Shown: positions 41,028 to 48,802, numbered from the stretch's first letter. The stretch: 64,000 bases of DNA from Streptomyces aurantiacus JA 4570 (GCF_000414115.1 NZ_AOPZ01000422.1:17465-81464); one strand, 5' to 3'. The notes: generated by a model not told the origin, from the letters alone. Numbers and translations: made by a program.

Positions 41028-41456
41028 GTGAAGGAGCCGGAGGAAGGCGCCGGAACTCCCTTTGCCGATCTTGTGCGCGAGGCGCTCAGGCCCAAGGGGA
41101 TGACCTTCCGGAAGTGGGCCGAGGGCGCGGTAGACCCCGAAACCGGGCATGCCCTCTCGCCGTCGACGGTGTGGAAGGTGGCCCAGGGGCAGCCGATCAG
41201 GATTGAGCGGAAGGTCGTACGCGCCTTTGCCGCGGGCCTGGGCCTCCCGCTGCGGAAGGTGCAGATCGCTGTCGCCGAGGAATACGTCGGCCTGGTCGCG
41301 GACGACCCGCTCAACGCTTCGACTTCAGAGGCCACGGTCGTCGTCGCGCACGTCCCGGGGCTTTCCGCGGAGGACATGCCGAAGGTGGGGGAGCTGCTGA
41401 AGCGCTTCGCGTCCGGGGAGGGCCCTGCACCGGACGAGACGCCCCGCGGCTCCTAG
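41028..41456 (+). CDS. Small HTH regulator, probable prophage repressor
   Basis: 142 aa from GTG 41028 (AGGAG, 7-nt spacing). The N-terminal HTH (FADLVREALRPKGMTFRKWA, LSPSTVWKVAQGQPIRIERK) and a short C-terminal dimerisation part (VVAHVPGLSAEDMPKVGELL) fit a small immunity-type repressor. It is divergent from the early/replication operon and flanked by repeated motifs. It is the best candidate for the lysogeny repressor, with the regulator at 6566 as the alternative. Confidence 0.78.
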   Translation: MKEPEEGAGTPFADLVREALRPKGMTFRKWAEGAVDPETGHALSPSTVWKVAQGQPIRIERKVVRAFAAGLGLPLRKVQIAVAEEYVGLVADDPLNASTSEATVVVAHVPGLSAEDMPKVGELLKRFASGEGPAPDETPRGS

Positions 41457-41463
41457 TGTCCTG
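41453..41463. repeat. 11-bp inverted repeat, left copy (CTAGTGTCCTG)
   Basis: Exact inverted copy at 42545-42555. The pair brackets the GNAT gene. A further CACTAG lies at 41561-41566. Short stretches starting TGGACTTCTTC next to the right copy (about 42529) and at about 41532 are also similar, which suggests remnants of an insertion element. Confidence 0.45.
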
Positions 41464-41562
41464 TGCTGGAAGTTCGCTGAAGAGGGCCAGCGAAGATGTG
41501 CTCGCTGCGCTGCCCGCTACGGGGCCCTCTGGACTTCTTCGCCGGCTCTCCGGAGCGGCGCA

Positions 41563-42417
41563 CTAGAAGTCGTACACCGCGAAGTCGGCGACCGGGCGGT
41601 ACCCAATCCGCTGATAGAGGCCGTTGCTGGTGGGGTTGGCCAGGTCCGCGAACAGCAGGACCTCCGCGGCGCCGGCGGCTAGCGCGGTCCGGCTCACCTC
41701 GACTGTCGCGGCGCCCGCGTAACCGCGGCCGCGCAGGTGTGCCGGGGTGTAGACGGGAGCGATCCGGATCTGGCCCGCGACCATGGGGGTCCTGCCCGCC
41801 ATGGAGACGGGTGTGCCGTCGGGGGTTTCCCAGAGCGTGACGCGTTCGTCGGCGATGCGTGTGTCTGCCCATGAGCTGTTGTCCGCAGAGGGGGTTCCCC
41901 CGATGTCGGTGACGAACTCGCGGTGCCAGAGCATGAGTTGCTCGCGGTCCTCCTCGTCCGCGATGCGCCCCCGGCCCTCAGGGAACGGCTCCGGTGGCGT
42001 GAGCGTGCCCAGGCGGTACAGACGCTTCCGCTCGTGCAGCGTCGGTATCGCGCCCGTGTGTCGCTGCCAAGCCTCGGCGAAGAAGCTGGCGGTGTCGCGG
42101 TCCGCGTTGATGCTGGGAAGGGCGTGGCCGAGGCAGGCTAGGTGGGCGGCGAGGCTGTCGGCCTCTCCGGGGGTGAGGGGAGTGGGTGTCAGGGGGCGGG
42201 GCGGGGTACGGAAGAAGGCCGCGCAGACCTCGCCCGCCCGCTCCAGCAGGCCGAAGATGGGGGCGTCGGCACCGTATGCGTCCGCCCCGTGCGTACGCAG
42301 TGTCTCGGTCACCGTCAGCGGGACGGTGTGCAGGGCAGGCCGCGAGCACAGGAAGTCTCCGGCGCGAGCGAGGAAGTCGTCGAGGTGTTCGGTGAGGTGC
42401 CAGTCATCCGGACTCAT
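41563..42417 (-). CDS. GNAT-family N-acetyltransferase
   Basis: 284 aa. The C-terminal GNAT fold shows MVAGQIRIAPVYTPAHLRGRGY (acetyl-CoA pyrophosphate loop R-x-x-G-x-G/A near RGRGYAGAA, given here in parts) and NPTSNGLYQRIGYRPV. The N-terminal half is a second degenerate GNAT-like or helical domain. It resembles general acetyltransferases of Streptomyces chromosomes rather than phage genes, so it is probably cargo. Substrate unknown. Confidence 0.85.
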   Translation of the reverse strand: MSPDDWHLTEHLDDFLARAGDFLCSRPALHTVPLTVTETLRTHGADAYGADAPIFGLLERAGEVCAAFFRTPPRPLTPTPLTPGEADSLAAHLACLGHALPSINADRDTASFFAEAWQRHTGAIPTLHERKRLYRLGTLTPPEPFPEGRGRIADEEDREQLMLWHREFVTDIGGTPSADNSSWADTRIADERVTLWETPDGTPVSMAGRTPMVAGQIRIAPVYTPAHLRGRGYAGAATVEVSRTALAAGAAEVLLFADLANPTSNGLYQRIGYRPVADFAVYDF

Positions 42418-42544
42418 GTCTCATGATCCCGCGAGCTGTCAGCGTGCGCCCGTGGATTTCCGCTGGGACAGGCGCGAACACATCTGCCCTCAAAGGGGCT
42501 TCGCCGCCGACACCCCGCTGGACTTCTTCAACGCGCTGGCGGCG

Positions 42545-42555
42545 CAGGACACTAG
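42545..42555. repeat. 11-bp inverted repeat, right copy (CAGGACACTAG)
   Basis: Exact complement of 41453-41463. Its CTAG supplies the stop codon of the LuxR-type gene, just as the left copy supplies that of the repressor gene. The adjoining 42440-42540 reads on the plus strand as VDFRWDRREHICPQ, which recalls a CPQ-containing transposase segment. Confidence 0.45.
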
Positions 42556-43553
42556 TCGTCGAGCTCGCGCTCGGCGCTCGCGGCCGACGACCCCCACCAG
42601 GCCATGAGCTGATACACCGTCTTCAACTCCAGCCGCGTGCACAGGCGTCGCAAGTGCGTGTTCACGGTCTTGGTGCTGTAGCCGAGAAGCTTGGCGACCT
42701 GCTGCTGATCCTGCCCGCTGTGCAGCTCGCGCAGGATCGTGCGCTGAATCGGCGTCGTCACGGTGTCGCCCTCGCCACCATCGGCGTACCACTCCTCCGC
42801 GCGCGTCCATTCCAAGTCGAACGCATCCGCGATGAAGGCGCTGATAGCCGGTGACCGGAAGACGTACGCGCCATCGGCAGGGGGCCGGCCCTCGGCGTGA
42901 TCGCCCACAACAGCCCAGCGCCGGTCAATGACCACGCACCGCTGAAACATCGCACTGCGGGTCCGGTACTGACCGCCGACTGGAGACATCACGTCGACCC
43001 GCTGCCGCACAGCCGGATTGCTGCGTGCGCTCACGTGGTACAGCGTCCGCATCGCCACGCCGCGCCGCAACGCGTCGGCGTCGCGGAACATCGACTTCTC
43101 CAGCACCTTGCGCGGGCGCTCGCCCGGCTGCGCGGCCAGGATCTCGGTGGTAGCCGCGTCCGCAGCCGTGGCTATCGCCTCGTTGACGGCGTCCACGCCA
43201 TCAAGCCACTGCACGACCGCATCGCCCTGCGGCGCCTCGCGAGGGTTCATCGATCGCAGATCGGCCACCAGCGCCGGAATCTCGGCGAGGCGGGCAACCG
43301 ACTGCTCAAGCACGTCACTTTCGGTCGCGAGCAGGCGCCGCGCGATACGCCCCGTGGGCACCGGAAGGTAGCGGCCGTCTTGCAGCGGCTCGCGGATGAC
43401 CAGACCCAGGCCGAGCAGGCGGTCGAGCTCGGGAGTCCGCTCGTGCACGAACTCGCCGCCGGCGATGCGCCGGTACAGCTCCCGTTCGCTCTCCGAAAGC
43501 GTGAGGGAGTCGTGAAAGGCACGTGCTACCGATGTGGTGACCGGGTTGTCCAT
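42552..43553 (-). CDS. LuxR-type transcriptional regulator
   Basis: 333 aa. The C-terminal HTH (IQRTILRELHSGQDQQQVAK, LLGYSTKTVNTHLRRLCTRL) is a clear LuxR-type DNA-binding domain at about residues 265-325. The N-terminal part starts like a TrmB/winged-helix domain (SESERELYRRIAGGEFV) followed by a phospholipase-D-like sensor region common in TrmB-LuxR proteins. It is divergent from the exported DTSWG peptide gene with a 148-bp shared promoter region, so it is the presumed receptor or regulator of that peptide. Confidence 0.85.
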   Translation of the reverse strand: MDNPVTTSVARAFHDSLTLSESERELYRRIAGGEFVHERTPELDRLLGLGLVIREPLQDGRYLPVPTGRIARRLLATESDVLEQSVARLAEIPALVADLRSMNPREAPQGDAVVQWLDGVDAVNEAIATAADAATTEILAAQPGERPRKVLEKSMFRDADALRRGVAMRTLYHVSARSNPAVRQRVDVMSPVGGQYRTRSAMFQRCVVIDRRWAVVGDHAEGRPPADGAYVFRSPAISAFIADAFDLEWTRAEEWYADGGEGDTVTTPIQRTILRELHSGQDQQQVAKLLGYSTKTVNTHLRRLCTRLELKTVYQLMAWWGSSAASAERELDD

Positions 43554-43701
43554 CTTTGAGCCTTCGCGTTCTTGAACTTCCGCGTTTTACCTCGCGGTTC
43601 ACTTGAATGTTGACCCATCGAACATGGAGCGTAACCCTTCGTAGACGCATATGCCGCACGATTGTTCGATCGGCACAGTCAAGTCAAGGGGGTACCCCAG
43701 C
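43554..43701. promoter_or_regulatory. Shared promoter region of LuxR-type regulator and DTSWG peptide
   Basis: Two short palindromic motifs, GTTCTTGAAC (about 43568-43577) and TTCACTTGAA (about 43598-43607), lie about 30 bp apart and could bind the regulator. Toward the peptide gene TTGACC (43610-43615) and TAACCC (43632-43637) with 16-bp spacing resemble promoter boxes. Confidence 0.45.
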
Positions 43702-43950
43702 ATGGTCCGCACCCACAGATTCCGTAAGCTCCTCGCGCCCCTCCTGCTCGCCGCTGCACTTGCAACGGGACTCGGCCTCACCACTCACGACCAACCGAGC
43801 CACAGCGTCCGTGCCGACACCTCTTGGGGTACTCCCACTGACACCTCTTGGGGCTCGCCCGGTCCCGCGGTAGATCCGGCCGCAAGCGCCACCACCCCCC
43901 AGACCGCCGGCGGCGCCCCGCAGGTCAGCGGCGACACCTCGTGGGGCTGA
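43702..43950 (+). CDS. Exported 82-aa peptide precursor with three DTSWG repeats
   Basis: Starts at ATG 43702 (AAGGGGG, 9-nt spacing). Residues 1-38 form a signal peptide: basic n-region RTHRFRK, hydrophobic LLAPLLLAAALATGLGL and a V-R-A cleavage motif after Ala38. DTSWG occurs at residues 39-43, 47-51 and 78-82, so the mature peptide would begin and end with it. The linker is Pro/Ala/Thr/Gly-rich with no cysteine. Divergent from a LuxR-type regulator, it resembles precursors of secreted signalling pentapeptides. I know of no described family with this motif. Confidence 0.8.
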   Translation: MVRTHRFRKLLAPLLLAAALATGLGLTTHDQPSHSVRADTSWGTPTDTSWGSPGPAVDPAASATTPQTAGGAPQVSGDTSWG

Positions 43951-44028
43951 GCGGCCGCCACACAGCATCCAGCACGCCAGGAACGCGCACGCCCCTCCAC
44001 CGAGGCGCACCGCGCAAGGGGGGCGAAC

Positions 44029-44211
44029 GTGATCAACGTAATTCGAACCCGCCTCGACGACGGCGCACCCGCCGTCGTACGGGCAACCGCTGAAGACCTC
44101 ACCATCGCGATGGACGACCGGCACATCACCCCCCACGGCGCCGAAGCTCTCGCACTCGCGCTCAATGGCCTTGGCGGCCCTGCCGCACAACAACCCTCCA
44201 CACAGCGGTAA
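44029..44211 (+). CDS. 60-aa protein downstream of the DTSWG peptide
   Basis: Starts at GTG 44029 after AAGGGGGG. The product begins INVIRTRLDDGAPAVVRAT and contains DRHITPHGAEALALALNGL; it looks soluble and cytoplasmic. It follows the peptide gene by 78 bp and is probably in the same transcript, closed by the terminator at 44242-44273. Function unknown. Confidence 0.7.
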   Translation: MINVIRTRLDDGAPAVVRATAEDLTIAMDDRHITPHGAEALALALNGLGGPAAQQPSTQR

Positions 44212-44241
44212 CGGCGCCCTCGGTACTGCCAGTGCAGCCGA

Positions 44242-44273
44242 AAGGGCCGCGCGGAACGTTCCGCGCGGCCCTT
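44242..44273 (+). terminator. Long palindromic terminator of the right-end operon
   Basis: A perfect palindrome with 14-bp core arms starting GGGCCGCGCGGAAC (44244-44257), extended by AA/TT at the outside. It lies 30 bp after the 60-aa gene and shortly before attR. Confidence 0.85.
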
Positions 44274-44300
44274 CTGCCGCTCAGGTTGAACGGCTGGCGG

Positions 44301-44320
44301 TGCGTGCCCAATGCGTGCCC
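44301..44320 (+). other. Candidate integrase arm-type site, attR side
   Basis: Two direct copies of TGCGTGCCC with a 2-nt spacer (44301-44309, 44312-44320), an 11-bp period. The same doublet with the same spacing and orientation occurs at 4864-4883 on the attL side. In the circular phage they would flank the core at about 120 and 90 bp. Confidence 0.55.
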
Positions 44321-44439
44321 GTACTGCCTCGGATCGGCCGACATGCCTTGGTACACGGTGAACGCCTTGGGTCCTCTGACCTGCACGGACCGTCATGCAG
44401 CGTCAGGACCTGAACCCCCGAGTCACCTTCGATCTTGAG

Positions 44440-44482
44440 CTCGTAATGCGTAGGTCTCGGGTTCGAATCCCGAAGGCGGCTC
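44440..44482 (+). repeat. attR core (43-bp direct repeat, right copy)
   Basis: Identical to 4731-4773. Only the tRNA 3' half is present, with phage DNA before it, so this is not a functional tRNA gene. Host DNA resumes at 44483. Confidence 0.95.
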
Positions 44483-44487
44483 GGATT

Positions 44488-44524
44488 AACCCCAGGACTC
44501 ACTCGCCGTGACCTGGGGTTTTTT
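44488..44524 (+). terminator. Original host terminator of tRNA-Thr
   Basis: AACCCCAGG (44488-44496) pairs with CCTGGGGTT (44512-44520), followed by TTTT. Directly to the right of attR, it would have ended the tRNA transcript before integration. It shares GTGACCTGGG with the phage copy at 4780-4814. From 44525 to 44735 nothing else is recognisable. Confidence 0.85.
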
Positions 44525-44735
44525 CATGCCCGGCCCCATCGAGGGCGGAACGGCCGATCGCCGCCCCTCTGGGCCGATCGCCGGACCCGGTCGCTGTTGT
44601 TGCAGGGGCAGACTTCTGCGAAGGCTGCGGTGTGACTAGTCACCGCTGCGGGTGGCAGGGTGCTTGGCTGCGAGGGCGGCTGGGGAGGGTTGGCGTGCAC
44701 GAGTGCCAGCCACCACGTCTGGGGGATCCACCGAC

Positions 44736-45110
44736 ATGTCTCGTCGAGCCGCCGCCCTCGCCATCGTCCTTGCCGCAGGTTTCCTATCGGCCACCCCGGC
44801 GTCCGCCGAAGGCACCCGCACCCTGGAACGCGGAGTAGGAGAGGTCTGCTTCCACACCGAACCTGGCTACGCCGGGGCGAGCTGGTGTTACCGCCCGCCG
44901 GGCTACGCCGACGTACCGGCGCCGCTGCACAACAATGCCGCCTCCTTCGAGTCGAACGCCGACGTCACTGTTTACGCCCTTGACTGGGTCGGGCCCGGTG
45001 ATTGCCTCTACCGGACGATCTGGACGGGCGACCGGAGCCCCAACTGGGAGTGGCGCAACAAGCTGGACGCGGTGCAGAGCGTCCGGCCCACCGACTGCAA
45101 GCCAGGCTGA
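44736..45110 (+). CDS. Secreted peptidase inhibitor family I36-like protein
   Basis: 124 aa from ATG 44736. A signal peptide (SRRAAALAIVLAAGFLSATP, then ASA) precedes a beta-rich domain with four or five cysteines: VCFHTEPGYAGASWCYRPPG, GDCLYRT and a C-terminal Cys. This matches the small I36 inhibitors (SMI type) that block extracellular metalloproteases. First host gene to the right of attR. Confidence 0.75.
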   Translation: MSRRAAALAIVLAAGFLSATPASAEGTRTLERGVGEVCFHTEPGYAGASWCYRPPGYADVPAPLHNNAASFESNADVTVYALDWVGPGDCLYRTIWTGDRSPNWEWRNKLDAVQSVRPTDCKPG

Positions 45111-45278
45111 CCCGTCCGACCGCATCCGGGTAGTCGGCAACTGGGGGAGCCGGCGTGTCCGAGTGCCCGGCAGGGCGTTGATCAGTTCAGGTGCCCGGCG
45201 GCGTTGCTCCGTGTGCGTGATGCCAGATGTGGCTCGCCGGGCGCCGTCCTGTCGGGACTCATGCAAGGAGAACGAAAA

Positions 45279-45518
45279 ATGTCCGCAATGAAGAAGACGA
45301 CGGCGGTGGCGCTGGGCACCGGCGCGCTCGTCATGGGTGCGGCCGGCATTGCCTCCGCCGACTCCGGCGCCCAGGGCGCGGCCCTGAACTCGCCGGGCGT
45401 GATCTCGGGCAACACCATTCAGGTCCCGGTTCACATTCCGGTCAACGCCTGCGGCAACACCATCAACATCGTCGGTCTGCTCAACCCGGCCTTCGGCAAC
45501 ACCTGCGTCAACGACTGA
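45279..45518 (+). CDS. Short chaplin
   Basis: 79 aa from ATG 45279 (AAGGAG, 8-nt spacing). Signal peptide (KKTTAVALGTGALVMGAAG, ASA) then one chaplin domain: NSPGVISGNTIQVPVHIPVN, CGNTINIVGLLNPAFGNTC, with the two conserved cysteines. Chaplins form amyloid fibrils on aerial hyphae and spores, lowering surface tension. No sortase motif, so it belongs to the short class (ChpD-H type). It is a strong marker of Streptomyces. Confidence 0.93.
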   Translation: MSAMKKTTAVALGTGALVMGAAGIASADSGAQGAALNSPGVISGNTIQVPVHIPVNACGNTINIVGLLNPAFGNTCVND

Positions 45519-45645
45519 CCAGGCAAATCCGGCGCTGCTGCCGGTTCGGGGGCCGGCCGAGAACGGTCGCCACCCGAGGCCCTCAGCGGGTTCTGCCGAC
45601 GCGGGGCCATGCATGGGCGCTTGTTCTGTAGCCTCGGGGCATCGT

Positions 45646-45685
45646 CGCCGCCCCCGGCGGTCCGGGTGGACCGCCGGGGGCGGCG
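45646..45685. terminator. Large G/C hairpin after the chaplin region
   Basis: An 18-bp perfect stem with a GGGT loop (45646-45663 and 45668-45685). No T-run, but the stem is very stable and probably separates the chaplin gene from the restriction-modification pair. Confidence 0.75.
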
Positions 45686-45728
45686 GTCCTGGTGGACGCT
45701 GAGCTATAGAGAGTGACAGAGGGTGGCA

Positions 45729-46499
45729 GTGAGCGCGGTTGAGCAGGTGTTTCTGGAGTGTGAGCGCGCTCGGGCGGACGGTGACTTGATTCGGCGCGTG
45801 TCCGCCAGTGACAAGGAGTATCACTTCCAGAACTGGGTGCAGGATCGTATAGAGGCATGCGGGCTTTCGTACGACGATCCTGGGCGGAACACCTATCCGG
45901 ACTTCCGGCTCATCCATCACCCCGAGGGGTATGAGGTCAAAGGTCTGGAATTTCCCGGCCGCGAGGCGGACTACGACTCGAACTCCCAGGTGCCCACCGG
46001 TGACCACGGCGGGCGTGAGGTCTTCTATGTGTTCGGCCGCTACCCGAAGGCGGAGCGCGGCGTCGACGAGTACCCGGTCGTGGACCTGGTGGTCTGCCAC
46101 GGCAGTTTCCTCAATGCCGACAGCGAATACGTCCACAAGAACAAGTCGTTCCGTGGCTTCGGCTCGTACGGCGACATCCTGGTCCGCGATCGCAAGATGT
46201 ACGTCGTGCCGACGCCGTTCGCGCTGGCTTCCGGAACCGCCGGGCTCGCGACCCTGATCGTGCCCGCTGAATTCGAGCCGCAGTCGGACGCCCTTGTCCA
46301 GGTGGGGGAGCTCGATCGGACCGAGGTCGACGAGGTCATCGTGTCGTACGAATTCAACCTCCAGACCAATGAGATGGTGACGCACCACGCGCCGAATCCC
46401 CATTTCGGCAAGGTGCACAGCTTCCGGGCCTATCGTTCGCGTGGCGCGGGCGACTCCAAGCCGGTTTCCCTCGCGGGAGGTGGGCCGTGGCAGTCGTAG
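45729..46499 (+). CDS. Restriction endonuclease-like protein (PD-(D/E)XK)
   Basis: 256 aa from GTG 45729 (AGAGGG, 5-nt spacing); GTG 45723 is possible. YPDFRLIHHPEGYEVKGLEF (about residues 55-75) is a D..E-x-K nuclease core, followed by DYDSNSQVPTG and a strand-helix pattern. It overlaps the DNA methyltransferase gene by 13 bp, so the two form a compact restriction-modification unit. Recognition sequence unknown. It lies 1.2 kb outside attR, in host DNA. Confidence 0.75.
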   Translation: MSAVEQVFLECERARADGDLIRRVSASDKEYHFQNWVQDRIEACGLSYDDPGRNTYPDFRLIHHPEGYEVKGLEFPGREADYDSNSQVPTGDHGGREVFYVFGRYPKAERGVDEYPVVDLVVCHGSFLNADSEYVHKNKSFRGFGSYGDILVRDRKMYVVPTPFALASGTAGLATLIVPAEFEPQSDALVQVGELDRTEVDEVIVSYEFNLQTNEMVTHHAPNPHFGKVHSFRAYRSRGAGDSKPVSLAGGGPWQS

Positions 46500-48640
46500 T
46501 GCCGCCGCGCACCAGCCTGGAGTCGGACTTTCCGGCGGCGATGCTCAGCGAGGTCGGCACGAAGGAGTCCTGGCGCAAGGAAGTCCACCGCCCGGCCACC
46601 AGCACCCACAAGTGGTGGGCGAAGCGCCTCGGCACCGTCTTCCGGGGGATCATTACGTCGGCGGCGACGCCTGAGGGAGCCGACGCCGTGGGGGCCTACG
46701 GATCGTCGCTCGATCTGGCGGGAGCCGTTGTGCTCGACCCTTTCTCAGGCTCGGGTGTGACCGGCGTGGAGGCCCTCAAACTCGGGGCCAAGGCCGTCTG
46801 TTTCGACATCAACCCGGTGGCGACGCTCGTGCAGCGTCAAGCTGTTCAGCCGTGGGACCTCGGCGCCCTTGAAGCGGCCTACAAAGAGGTCGAGTCGGCA
46901 TGTCGGGCAGAGGTCGACCGACTCCACCGCACAGAGGACGGGAGGACTGTTCTCTATTACTTCTGGGTCGCGACCGTCGACTGTCCCGAGTGCTCCGAAG
47001 CAGTTCGCTTGTTCGGCTCGCCGGTGTTCTCCAAGAACGCGTACCCGAAGCGAGTGCCCAAGGCGCAGATTGTCTGTCCCGATTGTCTCTCGGTCTGGGA
47101 GAGCCGGTACGACTTCGTTGCCGAGACATGTCCGAAGGGCCACAGGGTCACGCAGCACGGTGCGGCGCGGGGCCAATGGGCGACATGCGGGAACGGTCAC
47201 AGCTTCAAGATTCTCGGCGCCCTCGACGGGGCGCGGCCGGGATACGAGATGTACGCCAAGATGGTGGCCAACCCGGACGGGTCGAAAAGCTACGAAGCCA
47301 TCACCGAATGGGACCGTGGGCTCTACGACGAGTGCGTCGAAGCGCTCGCGGGTCTTCCGCAGTCCGCCGTGCTTCCACGCGGACAGCTCGCTCCCGGCAA
47401 CAACACCGACCAGGCCCTGAAGTGGAACTTCCGGGAGTGGCGCGACTTCTTCAACGCACGTCAGTTGGTATCTCTGTCGCTGATCGCGACGGCGATCCGT
47501 GACCTGACCGGGCCCGCACCGGAACGCGAAGCGCTTTGTGCCCTGTTCTCCGGAACGCTTGAGTTCAACAACCTGTTCACCTCGTTCAAGGGCGAGGGGA
47601 CGGGTGCCGTCAGGCATATGTTCAGCCACCACATCCTCAAGCCGGAGCGGACTCCGCTGGAGGCGCATCCTTGGGGTACGTCGCAGTCCTCCGGCGCGTT
47701 CTCCACCCTCTACAAGAGCCGCCTGCACCGAGCCCACGAGTACAAGACGAAACCTGCCGACCTCATTGACCGGGGCGCGGGGGTCGAGCGGATCTCCGGG
47801 GTGTCAAAGCCGGTGGGCGCGAGCATCGCGGACTCGTGGAAGTCCTTCGCCGCGATCCAAGGGCAGGCGGCCTACGTCGCCACCAGGAACTCGGCGGAGA
47901 CGGACATCCCGGACGGGTCGGTCGACCTGGTCGTCACCGATCCGCCTTACATGGACAACGTCCACTACGCCGAGCTCGCGGACTTCTTCCACGCCTGGCT
48001 CCAGAACATGCGGCCGTACACCGGGTACTCCGACGCGGCGACGACCCGTCGATCGGGCGAGGTCCAGCATGCCGACCCGGTGGAGTTCGGGAAGGCGATC
48101 GAGGCCGTGTGGACCGAGTCGGCGCGGGTCTTGAAGCCGGGCGGTCTGCTGGCCTTCACGTTCCACCAAGCCCGGATCAGTGGGTGGGTGCAGGTCGTCG
48201 AGTCGCTCCGCCGCTCTGGCTGGGCCGTGATGGCCGTCCAACCGGTGAAGGGCGAGATGACGACCAGTGTCGTCAAGGCCGGAGCCCGTGAACCCTCCAA
48301 TCTCGACAGCGTCGTGGTGTGCCGCCGGGTCGTGGACGGAGCGACGAATCCGCATTCTTCGGTGGAGGAAGCCCTGGCGACCGCCACAAAGGAGCTGACG
48401 GACCTGCTGGACGCCCACATCGATGTGGGGGCAGGCGACGTCAGGTCAGTTGTCCGTGGGGCGCTGCTGGCCCACCTCGCTTCCACGGGCGCAGACCTGG
48501 ATGAGTCAGTGGCCACACTCGTGGACTCTTTGGCGACGGAAAGCATCGAGACGCTGCTCGGGTCCGGTTCGGACAGAGACAGAGACGGAGACGGAGACGG
48601 AGACGGAGACAGCGGCAGCGACGGCGACTGCGACAGCTGA
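46487..48640 (+). CDS. DNA methyltransferase with DUF1156-like start and zinc ribbons
   Basis: 717 aa from GTG 46487 (GGGAGGTG, 5 nt). The N-terminus RPATSTHKWWAKRLGTVFRG is the DUF1156/COG1743 signature. VVLDPFSGSGVTGVEALKLG is the SAM motif, and TDPPYMDNVHY the amino-methylation site (N6-adenine or N4-cytosine). Between them are several zinc cysteines (CPECSE, CPDCLS, CPKGH, CGNGH). The C-terminus ends in an Asp/Gly repeat tract encoded by a GACGGA hexamer array (about 48580-48625). It should protect host DNA from the upstream nuclease. Confidence 0.88.
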   Translation: MAVVVPPRTSLESDFPAAMLSEVGTKESWRKEVHRPATSTHKWWAKRLGTVFRGIITSAATPEGADAVGAYGSSLDLAGAVVLDPFSGSGVTGVEALKLGAKAVCFDINPVATLVQRQAVQPWDLGALEAAYKEVESACRAEVDRLHRTEDGRTVLYYFWVATVDCPECSEAVRLFGSPVFSKNAYPKRVPKAQIVCPDCLSVWESRYDFVAETCPKGHRVTQHGAARGQWATCGNGHSFKILGALDGARPGYEMYAKMVANPDGSKSYEAITEWDRGLYDECVEALAGLPQSAVLPRGQLAPGNNTDQALKWNFREWRDFFNARQLVSLSLIATAIRDLTGPAPEREALCALFSGTLEFNNLFTSFKGEGTGAVRHMFSHHILKPERTPLEAHPWGTSQSSGAFSTLYKSRLHRAHEYKTKPADLIDRGAGVERISGVSKPVGASIADSWKSFAAIQGQAAYVATRNSAETDIPDGSVDLVVTDPPYMDNVHYAELADFFHAWLQNMRPYTGYSDAATTRRSGEVQHADPVEFGKAIEAVWTESARVLKPGGLLAFTFHQARISGWVQVVESLRRSGWAVMAVQPVKGEMTTSVVKAGAREPSNLDSVVVCRRVVDGATNPHSSVEEALATATKELTDLLDAHIDVGAGDVRSVVRGALLAHLASTGADLDESVATLVDSLATESIETLLGSGSDRDRDGDGDGDGDSGSDGDCDS

Positions 48641-48802
48641 GGCTCACCCGAGTGGCGGCGCCAGGTGGACAGGCGGACGATGGAGTGGTGGGGGTCGGCT
48701 GTCGCTGGCGTCCGCCGTGGACAGCGAGGCGACGACGACCGGCCCCGAAAGCAGACGACCGGCCCCGAAAGTACGGGCGAGGCCAGAACGGAGGAAGTCG
48801 TC

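Larger units (their letters stand above)
4774..44482. mobile_element. Integrated siphovirus-type prophage (about 39.7 kb)
   Basis: The element is bounded by the 43-bp tRNA-Thr repeat. It contains an integrase next to attL, an excisionase-like gene, two XRE regulators, a complete head, tail and lysis module on the minus strand, early genes and several cargo cassettes. The terminase, portal, capsid and tape measure frames are all open, so it may be functional. The only frame break seen in a phage gene is in a small early gene (40669-40819). Confidence 0.94.

Noticed and set aside
44440..44482. Second tRNA-Thr gene
   Set aside because: Only the 3' half of the tRNA is present; the 5' half is unrelated phage DNA, so it is the attR core.
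48665..48802. Longer cupin protein starting at 48665
   Set aside because: The extra N-terminus is low-complexity and lacks homology-like sequence; ATG 48803 has GGAGGA in place.
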